A stretch of 64,000 nt of DNA from Begonia masoniana (GCA_022432975.1 CM039511.1:21478557-21542556); one strand, 5' to 3'. Numbered from the stretch's first letter, positions 10,914-23,011 are shown. Made by a program: numbers and translations. Notes: generated by a model not told the origin, from the letters alone.

Positions 10914-11572
10914 GGCAGTCTTCTTTTGTTTTGCAACACTGTAACAAAGGGCAAGAAAAAACCATATGTACTCGGAGCAATTCGAATTGTCCGGTTATTG
11001 GAAGGGTATAGGACATATGGTCCATAATCTCTTGATCCCATTTGATTTCTCTTATTGTCGCTTTCCCCACGAGTATTAAAAGTAAAACTATTACTTCTTC
11101 TACATTTTGTTGCTTAGAACGAAATTGTCTTGTCGAGAAGGTAAATTGACGTAGATGGAATGAGAAGAATCAAATAAAAAAAATTGATTTTTAACGTTCA
11201 TTTAACAGACTTGATCGATTTGTTAACGGTGCATAGTTTGATGTTTGAATTGATGATTTTTTTTTTTTTGTGTTTAAATTGAAAAAACTTTATATTTCAG
11301 TGTTTTAATTGATCTTTGCCCTTATTTATATTTTAATATGAGCTTAATTTATTAAGTCATTCTTTTCTTGAATATTCTTTGTAAGTCTATTTAAAAATTT
11401 GTTTTGTAAGTTTAATTATTTTTTACAATTAATATAATTTTTTTATTTTAAAAATGATTTTTGGGCTGTTTCTTTTATTTATTTCGAAATAATATCTGTT
11501 ACACCAAGATCTTCATCGATGAGGGCAACATTCACCACCCGCAAGCAAAAAGCATGATCTTGTAAAAGACTG
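10914..11572. other. Unassigned sequence with inverted dispersed repeat
   Basis: No gene recognised. 11186-11322 is the inverted partner of 1213-1348. 10914 onward was contiguous with 4978 before the solo LTR inserted. The AT-rich tail (11330-11500) shows nothing further. Confidence 0.5.
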
Positions 11573-11623
11573 AATCTTAATTAATTATTATAGTGTGATC
11601 CCCTCTTTATATATGTGAGTGGA
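11573..11623 (-). mobile_element. Copia LTR fragment, target of element 1
   Basis: The stretch with TCTTAATTAATTATTATAG and TATATATGTGAG matches 63287-63335 in the short LTR of the copia element in contig C, with few differences. Element 1 starts directly after it, so an older copia LTR was the insertion target. The last five bases (GTGGA) would be the left target-site duplication. Confidence 0.6.
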
Positions 11624-12186
11624 TGTAACACCCGGTTCCGTTGAATCAAAATTATTCTATCAACTTATGATGTGCATTTTAGGGATGAAATTGGGAGAAA
11701 CTAGTGATTAGGTTAATGAGTAACTAAATAAGGGTAGAACTGTAATTTAGAAATTTAGTAGTGGATAACGTATTTAAGGAAGGGTTTTGTGGGGTTTAGC
11801 CGCCACTGTTTCTCATTTCGTCTGTCAGTATTAAGCTCAAGCTCAGCAGAGCTCTCCAGGCAATTTTCTCTTCGATTTCCATTCCCCAATCTAGGTGAAT
11901 TTTCCTTCGTTTTCCTTGAATTTTAGTGACTAGATAGAAGGGAGAGTGCAATGTGTGTGTTTTGGGGACGCTGTGAATGAGAATAGGTTTTTATGATAAA
12001 CCGGGAATGCACGATTATTAGAGTTCCAAGTTAGCTACCTTAGGTTTTCGAATGGTTTAGAATGAGGTATAGTGAAAATTGAATTAATACTCTGTTTATG
12101 ATTTTAGGTAAGCAAACTGTCGAAGTAGCTTACAATCAAACAATCCCCAAGAGACCAGGTAAGTGGAGTATGCATGTGCCTTCGGG

Positions 12187-12639
12187 CCTACATCACAAAA
12201 CAGTAGGATTATGTATGTTTGAATTTGTCTGTATGTCATGCATCATATTTTGAAAGAATACAAAAATGAATTTACATGTATTGATATGGTGAGAAATGAA
12301 CAGATTGCAACAGATAAACTATTAAGGGAACTAATCTGCCCCTTAACTTATGAAGAGATTTATGACTTTGGGAAGATTGATCCACTTCCCAATGGAATTG
12401 AAGGATCAGATAAACTATTAAGGGAACTAATCCGCCCCTTTACTTATGAAAGGATGTATGACTTTGAGAAAATTAATCCGACTCCCAATGGAACTGAAAG
12501 ATCAGATCAGTGAAAGAATGTAAATGCAACTGAGGTGTGTTAGTAGAAACTGCATGATTAGGATTTATGTTCCAGCATTTTATTTTGTTATTGCTTCTCT
12601 TATTTAGCGTAGGCTAATAGATGAGTTTTGTGATATAGG
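12187..12639 (+). promoter_or_regulatory. Complementary arm pair within LTR (family 1)
   Basis: Arm 1 CCTACATCACAAAAC (12187-12201) lies about 28 nt after the donor-like AG|GTAAGT. Arm 2 GTTTTGTGATATAGG (12625-12639) is complementary at 14 of 15 positions. In the sister copies at 18045-18495 and 34859-35309 arm 2 reads GATGTAGG, and all 15 positions pair. Loop about 420 nt. Role inferred. Confidence 0.5.
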
Positions 12640-13029
12640 TGAAGAAGCCTCGGAAGGTGTGTTATCTGAGCATGTTGAGGAAGAGGCTGGTTGGGGGAGC
12701 ACATTCATGCCTCGACTTGGTGAACTGATGGGGCGGTTTAACTATTGTCTATTTATGAAGTTTCAGTGGTTAAGTGTCTTGTGGGAGTATGTAGTGAGTT
12801 TTAATAACATTGATAGTTCTGATGTTTTTTTTTTTACACCTTTATGGTTTTCTTGTTCTGAGTATGAAAAACATGATTTAGTTTAGAGGTAGTTGCTTTG
12901 CTGGATATTTTTAGAAAGTTGTGGACTTATGATGTTTTGAACGATTTCTAGTAAAATGCTTAAGCTCTTTCGGTAGTCGGAGTTTTCTTTGTTTAGAGTG
13001 AAAATGGTTGTTATGCTGTTATGTTGAGT

Positions 13030-13290
13030 GTTTTGTCTTTCGGTGGATGTAGTCCACCGGTGGATGTTGAGTGTTTGTCTATCGGTGGTTGTAGTCCACC
13101 GGTGGATGTTGAGTGTTTGTCTATCGGTGGATGTAGTCCACCGGTGGATGTTGAGTGTTTGTCGTTTTGTGATCGGTGGATGTGAGCGTAGGAGTGAGTA
13201 TTAGATTTTTGTCATTTTGTGACCGGTGGATGTGAGCGTAGGAGTGAGTATTAGATTTTTGTCATTTTGTGATTGGTGGATGCTGAGGAT
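13030..13290 (+). repeat. LTR minisatellites: 42-bp x3 and 50-bp x2-3
   Basis: The perfect 12-bp palindrome TCCACCGGTGGA recurs at 13053, 13095 and 13137 (42-bp period). A 50-bp unit starting TCGGTGGATG follows at 13173 and 13223, with a partial at 13273. Units share the core TTTGTC(A/G)TTTTGTGA plus CGGTGGATG with the 39-bp array of the sister LTR, so the zone expands differently in each copy. Confidence 0.85.
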
Positions 13291-13723
13291 TACTGTCGTT
13301 CGAAGGATTCGATCGGTGGACGCGAGCGGTGGCTGTGGGTAGTCGACATGTCGTGCGACTGACACTGTTTAGCGGTGGATGCCTTCTATTTCCGCCTCTA
13401 CCGCTGAGACTATCTTATTTCTCCTTCTGCCGCTGACACTGTTTAGCGGTGGATGCCTTTTTGTTTCTATTTCTATCGCTGGAACTGTTCAGCGGTGGAC
13501 GTGTTCTATTTTGTTTTGTTTTCTTTCAACCAATTGTCTTTAACATTTTAATTAAATTAATAAATGTTGTTTTACACAAATGAATTTCCGCTGCAAGTTT
13601 TAACGTTTATAAAGGTCAAACTTTGACCGTTGAGCGAAAAGTTGAAATTTTCTCAGAATGTCATAGTATGGTTCAGTATTATGAGTAGCGAACCGGGTTT
13701 ATATAATTCGGGGCGTTACAGTA

Positions 13724-13734
13724 TGGTATCAGAG
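13724..13734 (+). other. Primer binding site, initiator Met tRNA
   Basis: TGGTATCAGAG, three bases after the 5' LTR, is the standard plant LTR-retrotransposon primer site complementary to the tRNA-iMet 3' end. Confidence 0.95.
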
Positions 13735-13875
13735 ACATTCAGTTAAACCGTTCAAAAGATTACTCATCAGTGCCAATCGTTGCATGGAAGTGCTTCAACA
13801 ACTGTAAGTGTTTATGTTAACCTTAGCTATTAGATATTTATGAGAGCAATTAACCATGTCCAGGAATATAGCAAA

Positions 13876-14930
13876 ATGGCTAGACGACCAGGAAGACCAA
13901 GGGTACCGAGAGAGATGTCAAATTTGAGAAGTGAGGAGGACCCTAGTGTAATTAGGCAGCTGACAGACTTGGTGCGCCAACAGATAGATTTAGTTCGTCA
14001 ACAATCCGATCAGTTGGGAGTATTGCTGAACCGAGAAGTACAAGGAAGTGCCAACTCGAGTTCCAGCAGTGAGCATTCAGGAGACTGATTCCGGAGTCTA
14101 CAGCCGCCCACATTTGATGGAAAGTCATCCAATCTGATTATTGCTGAGGAATGGCTTAGGAAAATTGAGAGCGTGTTCAGATGTGCCAACGTCGGAGAAG
14201 GTGACAAAGTCACTCTGGCAACGTTCCATTTGGCTGAGGACGCTTAACTTTGGTGGGAAACCATAGAGACCACCACTGATGTTCTGGCTATGTCATGGTC
14301 ACAGTTCAAGGAGATTTTCTATGAGAAATATTTTAACAGCACAGTCCAGGCTGTAAAGAAAGTAGAGTTTTTGAACTTGAAGTAGACAGGGTCTGTGGCT
14401 GAGTACAGTAGGCAATTCGAGTCCCTGTCCAGGTTTGCTGGACATTTTATTCACAAGAATGATAATAAAGTGTTTCAGTTTGTGCATGGACTGAAGTCAA
14501 AAATTTATAGAGGAGTAAAATTTTGTGGTATTAAGGGTTTGTCTTTCAGTGAAGTTGTGTCCACGGCGTTAGAGGTGGAAGAAGCGGAGATGAAGTGTGC
14601 TGGGCCAAAGGAAGCCCCACGAAAGTTTATCCAGCCACACCAGCAGAGAGGAATGAAGAGGCCAAGTGAGGGCCAGAATAACCAGGGAACAGGAAAGAAG
14701 GTGCAGGACACCAGGAAGTTTTCCCAGTGCCCGAAGTGTTTGAAAGGTCATCTGGGCGAGTGCAGGTTTGGGACGGAAAAGTGTTTCAACTGTGAGGAAG
14801 TTGGACACACATACAGAGATTGCCCGAATCCCAAAATTACCCGATGCTTCAACTGTAACAAAGTCGGCCATATTAACAGAGACTGTCCAGCTCTGAAGAG
14901 TGGCCCTGCTAAGATAAAGCCGAGAATATT
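13876..14930 (+). pseudogene. gag: Element 1 gag, with stop codons
   Basis: The likely start is the Met at 13876 (MARRPGRPRVPRE). The frame stops at 14086 (TGA), and near 14245 and 14382 the reading meets further stops. A longer open frame resumes at 14395 with the end of the retrotransposon gag domain (VAEYSRQFESLSRFAGHF) and two CX2CX4HX4C zinc knuckles, CFNCEEVGHTYRDC (14782-14823) and CFNCNKVGHINRDC (14845-14886). Gag forms the cytoplasmic particle and the knuckles bind the RNA. The stops are shared by the contig B copy, so they are genuine decay and not read errors. Non-functional. Confidence 0.9.
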
Positions 14931-15618
14931 CTCTATGTTGGAGTCGGGCGATGAAGAACAACCCGCCGTAGTGTCAGGTACTATTTTGATCAACTCTATA
15001 CCTGCTTTTACTTTAATAGATTTTGGTGCAACACATTCGTTTATAGGGTATGCGTTTGCTGTCAAGTTAGATGTACAGTTTACCCCTACTGAGCACGTAT
15101 TTAACGTTGCGTTACCCTTTGGTGAGCGCATGCACTCTAACCAAGTGATGTTTGATAGTGTCGTGTTGGTAGGGAACAAGAATTTACCGGCTGATCTCAT
15201 TATTATGGATATAATGGGATTTGATGTAATCTTAGGAATGGATTGGTTGTTCAAACATTATGCCACGATCGATTGTAGGACTAGAATTGTTAGTTTTCAA
15301 CCCCCTGGTAGTTCGAAGCATACCTTTCAAGCCTCGAAGAAGAGTAAGGGAATGTCTGTTGTGACTTCTATCAACGCTAGAACCTCTTCATGCAGAGAGT
15401 ATTTATGCTTTCTGGCCAGCGTTATAGACACACAGTTTGTAGGAAAAACAAGTCCTCAAAATGTCTTAGTTGTCCAGGGCTTTCCAGAAGTATTTTTAGA
15501 TGACCTTCCTGGCTTGCCGCCAGATAGGGACATTGAGTTTGTTGTAGATGTTTACCCAGGCGCTGAGCCTATATCTAAGAATCCCTATAGGTTAGCACCT
15601 ACGGAGCTTAAGGAATAG
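14931..15618 (+). pseudogene. Element 1 protease and RT linker
   Basis: Continues in frame from the zinc knuckles (one open frame 14395-15618, 407 residues). The retropepsin active site reads DFGATHSF at 15019-15042. The usual family form is D-S/T-G-A, so the middle residue is replaced by Phe, probably inactivating; contig B shows the same. The ILGMDWL motif follows near 15228, then the linker with DLPGLPPDRDIEF and YRLAPTELKE that precedes RT. A TAG stop closes the frame at 15616-15618. Confidence 0.9.
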
Positions 15619-16887
15619 AGGAAACAGTTGGAGGAACTATTGGATAGAGGGTTTATACGCCACCAGTTCTTTTTGTTAAGAAGAAGGATGGATCAATGCG
15701 TATGTGCGTTGATTATCGGGAATTGAATAAGTTAACTATCAAGAACAAGTATCCATTGCCAAGAATTGATGATTTATCGACCAGCTTAAGGTGCACGTGT
15801 TTTCTCTAAGATTGACCTAACGTACGGTTATTACCAAATGAAAGTCAAATCAGAAGATATTCCTAAGACTGCCTTTCGCACAAGGTATGGACATTATGAG
15901 TTTTTGGTTATGTCATTTGGATTGACAAATGCACCAGCAGCCTTCATGGATCTTATGAATAGAGTGTTTCATGAGTATTTGGACAAGTTTGTCATAGTAT
16001 TTATTGATGATATACTAATCTATTCACATACTAAGGAGGAGCATACAAGACATTTGAACCTGGTATTGGGATTACTAAGGCAACATCAATTTTATGCTAA
16101 TTTTTCCAAGTGTGAGTTTTGGTTGGACAGAGTTCACTTTCTTGGTCATGTGATCTCGGGCGATGGAATATCTGTTGATCCAGCCAAGGTTCAAGCGGTA
16201 AAGGAATGGCTCCAACCGAAGAATGTCACTGATATTCAGAGTTTCCTTGGATTAGCAGGATATTACAGAAAATTTATTGAAGGATTCTTGAAGATTGCAA
16301 CACCCCTCACTCAGTTAACTAGGAAAAACATTAATTATGCTTGGACAGAGGAATGTGAGAATAGTTTTCATACTTTGAAACAAAAGTTGACCAATGCTCC
16401 TGTATTAACACTCCCTGTTGAAAATGAAAAGTTCAGTATTTACTGTGACGCCTCCAGGGTTGGACTCGGTTGTGTGTTGATGCAAGATGGAAAAGTAATA
16501 GCCTATGCTTCTAGACAGTTGAAAACACACGAGAAGAATTACCCTACACACGACTTAGAACTAGCTGCAGTGGTTTTTACACTAAAGATTTGGAGGCATT
16601 ACTTGTATGGGCAGTCTTGTGAGATATTTTCGAACCATAAAAGTCTGAAGTATATTTTCACACAGAAAGAATTAAATATGAGACAACGTAGATGGTTGGA
16701 GTTTGTCAAGGATTATGATTTTGAGATTAAATACCACCCCGACAAGGCGAATGTTGTGGCTGATGCATTGAGTAGAGTGACGACTTCAGCCTCAGCCTTG
16801 GTTCTTGACATGCTGTTAGCCTTAGAGTCTGAATTCCAAAGATTTAACTTAGAGGCTGTGTCTAGTGTGTCAACTATGCTTTCAGCC
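15619..16887 (+). pseudogene. Element 1 reverse transcriptase-RNase H
   Basis: 15619-15837 holds the RT N-terminus ([10 protein letters not shown], then DDL and SKIDL) broken by single-base losses. From 15838 the frame is open and includes [12 protein letters not shown] and the catalytic [10 protein letters not shown] at about 15991-16020. The connection region has [12 protein letters not shown] near 16240. RNase H starts at YCDAS (Asp at about 16447), with ELAAVV and FSNHKSL; the last normally has DHKSL, so one catalytic Asp is now Asn. The annotated-looking end after ADALSRV and TMLSA is artificial: it runs into the antisense solo LTR at 16888. Confidence 0.92.
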
Positions 16888-19065
16888 TGTAACGCCCCGA
16901 GTTTTCTAAACTCAGTTCGTTACTCATAAACCCGGACATAACTAGGAAATTTCAGACCAAATTTAAAACTTCGCTCGAAAGTCAAATTTGAACGTTTGCT
17001 AAAACCACAAAAACTTGCAGCGGAAAATCTTTGAGCAAAGCAAAGTTAAGCAAAACTATAAAACAGTGTTCGAATATTCAGTTAAAAATATTAAGAAAAG
17101 AATTCGGCCGGAAGAGACGAAGGCTTACACGTGAAATGCTTAGAGTTCATAAAAGTCAAACACATCATCCGCTGAACGAAGTCAACAAAAGGGCAGAAAA
17201 AACCGAAGGTTTCCACCGATGACGTCAGCCGGATGAATCGTTCATCCAACCTCTACCGATCGCAAAACGACAAGTTTTGCTACTCGCATCTACCGATGAC
17301 GTCAGCCGGATGATTCGTTCATCCAGCCTTTGCCGATCACAAGAGAACAAATCTTTTACTCACGTCTTCCGAAAGAACAAACTGTGTACACTGATCACTA
17401 AACGACAAAACTTCTACTACATCATCCGATAGGTTTAATACCCGACATCCACTGATCACTAAACGAAAAAAGACTTTTACCTTCATCATCCGATGGATAA
17501 ATCATTCGACATCATCCAGTTACAAAACGACAAATTTTCTACTTAAATCTTTTGATGGCTTCTACTGAAGACATCATCCGATGACTTTACTGAAGACATC
17601 TTCCGATAGACAACAGAACAACAACTCTACATCTGCCAATAGACTTCATCTACCGATAGATCAAAAATGCACAACGAAAACAGCATAGCAACATTTTCAC
17701 TCTAACAAAGAAAACTCCGACTACCAAAAGAATTTGAGCATTTTACTAAAAATCGTTCAAACTATTTAAATCCGTGTATTACTCCAAACTCTAGTAAACA
17801 CCACTATTAAATCTAACAGAGTATCATTATCAGAAAAGTCTCAAATTGAATTCAAACATCAAAACTACCACTGTCATGGAAACTCACAACATACTTAAAT
17901 TGAATCACATAGTTCACTAAACCTTTTCATCCACTGACACCAGTTAAACCGCCCCATCAGTTGCCAGATTGTTACATAGATGCACTCCTCCAACCAGACT
18001 AGTCCTCAGTAAACTCAGTGAACACACCTGCTGTCACTTCTTCACCTACATCACAAAACTCATCTATTAGCCTAATTCTAAGTAAATAAAGCGATAATGA
18101 AATAAAATACTGAAACATAAACTCCTAAATATGCGGTTTCTACTTTCTCATCTCAGTTGCATATGCATCGTTTCTGATCTGATCCCCCTGTGAAATTGGG
18201 AGTTTGATCACTTCTCCCAAAGTCATACATCCTCTCTCTTGATTAAGGGGCGGATTAGTTCCCTTAACAAACTGATCTGATCCCCTTGTGAAATTGGGGT
18301 TTGGATCACTTCCCCCAAAGTCATACATTCTCTCTCTTGGTTAAGGGGCGGATTAGTTCCCTTAACAACTGTTACAGTCTGTTCATTCCTTACCATGCCA
18401 TTTCATGTAAATTCATTTTCGCATAAATTTTCAAAATATGATGCATGACATTCAAACATTCAAACACACATAATCTTACTGTTTTGTGATGTAGGCCCGA
18501 AGACACAAGCAAACTTTACTTACCTGGCTCTACTGGAAATCGCTCGGCTGTAAGCTACTTTAGAAGCTCGCTCACCTAAGTTCATAACAGAACATCAATC
18601 AAACCTCCACTAAACTTTACCAAAAATTAACCAGAAGAACAAGGAAACCAGTTTGGAACTCTACTGCTTGCACATTTCCATTTATCCCCAAAAACCCGAA
18701 CCTACTCCCATCTACAGCATCCTTGAAATCCTCACATTGTACTCCCTTAGTTATCTAACTGCTAAAACGTAAGAGAATGAGGAAAAACGTACCTAAGTTG
18801 AAAGAGAGTCGAGCAAGAAAGAAATCGCCCAGAGGTTTCTGTTGGAGAGCTGAAGGCCGAGAGGGAAAATAGGGAAATAGTGGCGGCTACAGTACATTAA
18901 ACCCAAAACCCCTTTCCTTAAATTCGTTATCCACTTTCAAATTTCTAATTACCCTTATGCCCTTGCCTAGACATCCATTAACCCTACCTTTATTATTATC
19001 ATATAAAGTGTGCCATTAATCTAAAAAAAGAAAAGGGAATCGGTTTGATAGAACCGGGTGTTACA
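16888..19065 (-). mobile_element. Antisense solo LTR (family 1) inside element 1
   Basis: On the plus strand it reads TGTAACGCCCCGAG...GGGTGTTACA, the reverse complement of a family 1 LTR. The flanks are CAGCC (16883-16887) and TAGCC (19066-19070), a 5-bp duplication with one mismatch. Removing it rejoins the polyprotein frame from RNase H into integrase. It contains degenerate minisatellites at about 17200-17660 (CACTGATCACTAAACGAC, TCATCCGATG) and two copies of the GGGGCGGATTAGTTCCC hairpin module (18180-18365). Confidence 0.92.
18045..18495 (-). promoter_or_regulatory. Complementary arm pair within antisense LTR
   Basis: Arm 1 (18481-18495, minus CCTACATCACAAAAC) and arm 2 (18045-18059, minus GTTTTGTGATGTAGG) are complementary at all 15 positions with a loop of about 420 nt. 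A donor-like AGGTAAGT lies just upstream of arm 1 on the minus strand (18516-18523). This is the best preserved pair of family 1 in contig A. Confidence 0.5.
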
Positions 19066-19070
19066 TAGCC

Positions 19071-20395
19071 ATATCTTTGAAGCCTACACTGTTGGATAGG
19101 ATAAAGGAAGCTCAGACAAATGATGCGGAGTGCAACAAGTACAAATCAAGCATAGAGTCTGCTGGTAAATCGGATTTCAACTATTCAGATGATGGAGTCC
19201 TTAAGTTTAGGAATAGATGGTTTGTTCCTGCCAATATAGAACTTCTAAATGAGATTCTTTTGGAGGCACATTCTTTTAGACTCTCCGTCCATCCTGGAAG
19301 TACAAAAATGTATAGAGACCTTAAACAACACTATTGGTGGCCAAATATAAAAAGAAGTGTGGCAGAGTACGTAGGATTGTGTTTAGTTTGTCAACAAGTT
19401 AAAGCTAAACATTAGAGGCCTGCAGGAGCATTGCAACCATTACCAGTTCCCGAATGGAAATGGGAGCAAATAACGATGGACTTTGTTGTGGGATTGACTA
19501 GGACAGCAAAGGGACATGATGCAATATGAGTAATAGTTGATCGATTAACCAAATCTGCCCACTTTCTGCCTATGAGGATGACATACTTTATGGATCAGCT
19601 TGTTGAGTTGTATGTGCAAGAGATTGTTAGATTGCATGGAGTTTCAAGCACTATAGTTTCAGACCGAGACTCTAGGTTTACATCTAAGTTCTGGAAGAGT
19701 TTACACAAGGCTATGGGTACGTAGCTTAATTTTAGTACAGCTTTTCACCCTCAAACAGATGGACAATCCGAGAGAACTATTCAGACCTTAGAAGATATGC
19801 TTCGTGCATGTATTTTAGATTTTCAAGGATCTTGGAGTAAATATTTATCCTTGGTGGAGTTTTCTTATAACAACAGTTTTCAGGCAACCATAGGTATGAC
19901 ACCATATGAAGCGTTGTATGGACGAAAATGCAGATCTCCTTTGTGTTGGGATGAAGTTGGGGAAGCACGGTTGCTTGGTCCTGACATTGTTGAACAAACA
20001 GTTGAGAAGATTACTCTCATCCAACAGAGAATCTTGACAGCTCAGAGCCGACATAAAAGTTATGCTGACTGCAGACGTAGAGAATTGGAATTCGAACTAG
20101 GTGATGAAGTTTTTCTTAAGGTATCACCATTCAAAAGGGTTGTGAGATTTGGAAAGAGAAGCAAGTTGAATCCCAGATTTATTGGACCTTTTCCAATCTT
20201 GAAGAGAATTGGGAAAACAGCATATCAGTTAGAGTTATCAGCCTCGATGGAAGGGATTCACAATGTGTTCCATGTCTCTATGCTGAAGAAGTGCTTGAGG
20301 GATCCATCTCAAGTGGTGGAACAGCAGAGTATTGAAATTCATCCCACTCTTACTTTTGAGGAGAAACCAGTAAGGATCCTAGACTATGCTGTGAA
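19071..20395 (+). pseudogene. Element 1 integrase, stops and truncated
   Basis: The N-terminal HHCC zinc-binding region is in the open frame 19077-19415 ([20 protein letters not shown], then CLVCQQVK). The catalytic core has D in MDFVVGL, D in [13 protein letters not shown] and E in DGQSERT. TAG stops follow KAKH at 19413 and within AMGT*LNF, and a TGA lies in GHDAI*VIVDR. An open frame from 19797 covers the C-terminal part, including [20 protein letters not shown] and [19 protein letters not shown]. The protein is cut at 20395 by the LTR of element 2, where GTGAA (20391-20395) is the target site. Non-functional. Confidence 0.92.
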
Positions 20396-21902
20396 TGTAA
20401 TACCCGGCTTGTACGGAATATTTATATTATATTATATGATGGCATTTTTGTGAATATGTCAAATCAAGCTCGTTTTACGAAAAGAAAGTGTCATTACAAT
20501 CCTAACGAGTAATAAGAATTTTAAGGAATTTATGGGATTTTTCGGAATAATAATGCTATATTTCGAAAATTTACGTTCAACGTAATATAAAAGACATTTT
20601 GGTAAAAATAGTAAACGAAGTTCGATTTGCGAACGGACAGTTTTAATGGAACCCTAGTAATAAGTTGAAGTTTTGGTGAAATTGGAGAGTTTGGAGAAAC
20701 CGAATCGTCGGTTAATTAAAGAAATAAAGGACAAAACAAATAGAAAACAAAGGAAGGACAAAATGGTAATTTTCCAAGTCAATTGTAAATTAAATAACAA
20801 ACTTCTTTCTTCTTCTCTATTTCTCCCTGCTCTTCACGATCGCCAGAGAGTGCGATTTCTCTCTTCTCCCTCACGTAATCCATTCCGACCTCCGATTCGT
20901 GCTCCGTTCGTTTCATTTTCTTCACGTTTTCTCCTCCAATCAACGCTCTAGGTATGAATCTACGATCTTAGAGCATTTATTTCGATTTTTACGGAGTTTA
21001 AATAATTAGGGTTTTGTTAAAAAAATCAAGATTTAAGGTTCGGAATCGATAGATTGTTGTAGATTACGAATGTATAGACGTATTGAACATTCTTGGACGA
21101 AGTTAGAGTGATTGTGAGAAATGTTAAATTGGAGAATTTCTGAGTTTTTAGGAAAACTCGTTAATGGTGATTTAAACTATTGAGCGTTAATCGTTGTTTA
21201 AATACTTCGATTAGTTAGGTTAAGATTTTAGGAAAATTCTTTAGTTAAGGTTTTGTTGAATTTGGACGTTTAGAGGTTTGAATTCGTTTTAACGATAAAC
21301 GTTCTAAATTGCTTAGGTAAACAACGCTCGTGGACGGAGCTTGAGCTGCTTTGGACACGAGGTAAGTTCTCGTGATCTTCTCTGGCCGATTGGCCTACAC
21401 CATACGTCGAAGTCGTCTCGAGGAGTTTCAGAGACGTAAGGCTAAAATTTGTTTTGGTGGGTAGTTAGGATTAGTTCTGTATAGGTTATGCTTTTAATTG
21501 CTTTATTGTCTCGATGGTACACATCTGTATGTTTACTTTATTGTCATATTGAACTGCTCGCGCATCACGGGTTTTATAAGCATGAAAACGAATTTTCGCA
21601 CGATATTTTAAAGAAAATGGCGATGTGGCCTGGAGAGGGGCTATTGATCTATTGTGTAGATCGACTTACGGGTCTGTCACAATACCACATCTAACACGTA
21701 CTCATATAGTTACAGGTCACGCGAGATGGGGCTCAGGCACGGCTGTACGTTGTTGTAAGCGTTACCCCTCCTCTAGCCTGGCAAGAGTAAGTCCGACCGC
21801 TGGATGTTGCTCCTCCGTTTAGTTGGAATAGGATCTCGTGACACCCACAAGAGTAGGTAAGTATGAAAATGCTGCATGATTATAACTCATCGCACAGCCA
21901 TG
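20396..21902 (+). mobile_element. Start of element 2 5' LTR, cut by gap
   Basis: Begins TGTAATACCCGGCTTGTAC directly after the element 1 integrase and matches, inverted, 31452-32963 in contig B, where the LTR is complete. Donor-like AGGTAAGT is at 21359-21366 and arm 1 CCTACACCATAC at 21394-21405; its partner arm lies beyond the gap. The frame at 20673-20951 is not a gene. Confidence 0.92.
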
Positions 21903-22002
21903 NNNNNNNNNNNNNNNNNNNNNNNNNNNNNNNNNNNNNNNNNNNNNNNNNNNNNNNNNNNNNNNNNNNNNNNNNNNNNNNNNNNNNNNNNNNNNNNNNN
22001 NN
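21903..22002. other. Assembly gap, 100 N
   Basis: Exactly 100 N, the conventional filler for a scaffold join of unknown size. The left contig ends inside an LTR. The right contig starts in unrelated sequence. Confidence 0.99.
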
Positions 22003-23011
22003 CAATCTGATGTGCCCCGTAGGCCCTTACACGATCCCAGACCCGAGTCCCCAATTTGACTAACACACTTGTCCCTCTTTTGCAGGTCAGGTTTCGTTTG
22101 AAGACTTGAGGACACCGTGGATGTACTTGAAGTGGGATTTAAAGCTGAAGACTTGACCACCGAAGCATCGCCTCATGTAAAGACTACAGAGACACCTTAA
22201 GTGCTCCCAGGGAATAGTCTTCCTAAAGCTTTCATATTTGTTGCTTTTTTTGAAATTTCAACTTATTGGCAAACGTAGGTGCCTTCCCTTGTTAAACTTA
22301 CTTTATTATATGCAATGTTCGGATTAGATCCCATGTTAAGGATTTATATGGATTTTAGGATTAGAGAGGGGAATGACTGATAGGATTATTGGTGTCTTGT
22401 TTGGCCCATTGAGTTGAAGACATGTCGCAAGCCCAAGCCCATCCTAACCTCAGCCCACCATAGGTCTATATATTCATGTCTTGGTGTTTGTAACTTTTTT
22501 TGGATGATTTTTAGAGCACCCGGCCACTGGATTTCTCTCATTGAGAAGAGCAATCTTGGAGCCAAGGAGCTTCCAAGGTAGCTCGGTTGACCAACACCAG
22601 GGGTCGCAGCCCCCGAACCAATTCTTCTACTTGCTTTGTAGCTATTGGAGTGGATTTGCCACCTCCTTCTCCACTCTTTTGAGGGCGAAAACAGAAAGGA
22701 GTGGCCTTAAACCGGTTCCTTGAATCGTTTTCTTTTCCTTGGTAAGAAACTCTTGCCGTAAGCTCCATTCGAAGCACTCAACCGCCGATTCTCGGAAATA
22801 TTCATAACTAACTCAAATCAACGGATCTGGACACAAACTTCATCACCACACACACCTCACTTCACTTCACAACACTCACCTAAAAGTTCATTCATTCCGA
22901 GCTTGTTTAGTATTTCCTTTGACATTTATATCTTCAATTTCTCGTTTTTCCAGCACTAGGGAACTAACTCTTAATCGATTCTAGATCTGTTTTGCCGGTC
23001 GGACTCAACAC
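22003..23011 (+). mobile_element. Unclassified LTR-retrotransposon-like sequence
   Basis: No protein domain is visible. TCTATATATTCATG near 22464 looks like a TATA element of an LTR, followed by a transcribed-leader-like stretch and C-rich sequence. It does not match element 1 or 2. It abuts the truncated outer end of the element 2 3' LTR, where the rest of the element 1 integrase would be expected. An LTR and leader of another retrotransposon is the best guess; a contig-end chimera is possible. Confidence 0.35.

Larger units (their letters stand above)
11624..13720 (+). mobile_element. 5' LTR of gypsy element 1 (family 1)
   Basis: Runs from TGTAACACCCGGTTCC to TCGGGGCGTTACA and is followed three bases later by an initiator-Met primer site. 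The length is 2097 bp. It carries an AG|GTAAGT site at 12157-12164, complementary arms, two copies of a hairpin module with AAGGGAACTAATC (about 12322-12450), and a minisatellite zone at 13030-13500. The matching 3' LTR is not present in the window. Confidence 0.93.

Noticed and set aside
20673..20951. 92-codon frame duplicated at 32411-32689
   Set aside because: The two are the same stretch of the element 2 LTR in the two inverted arms. Conservation reflects duplication of the LTR and not selection.
21819..22160. Frames spanning the N run (also 46179-46451)
   Set aside because: They cross assembly gaps and contain undefined residues, so they are not real coding sequence.
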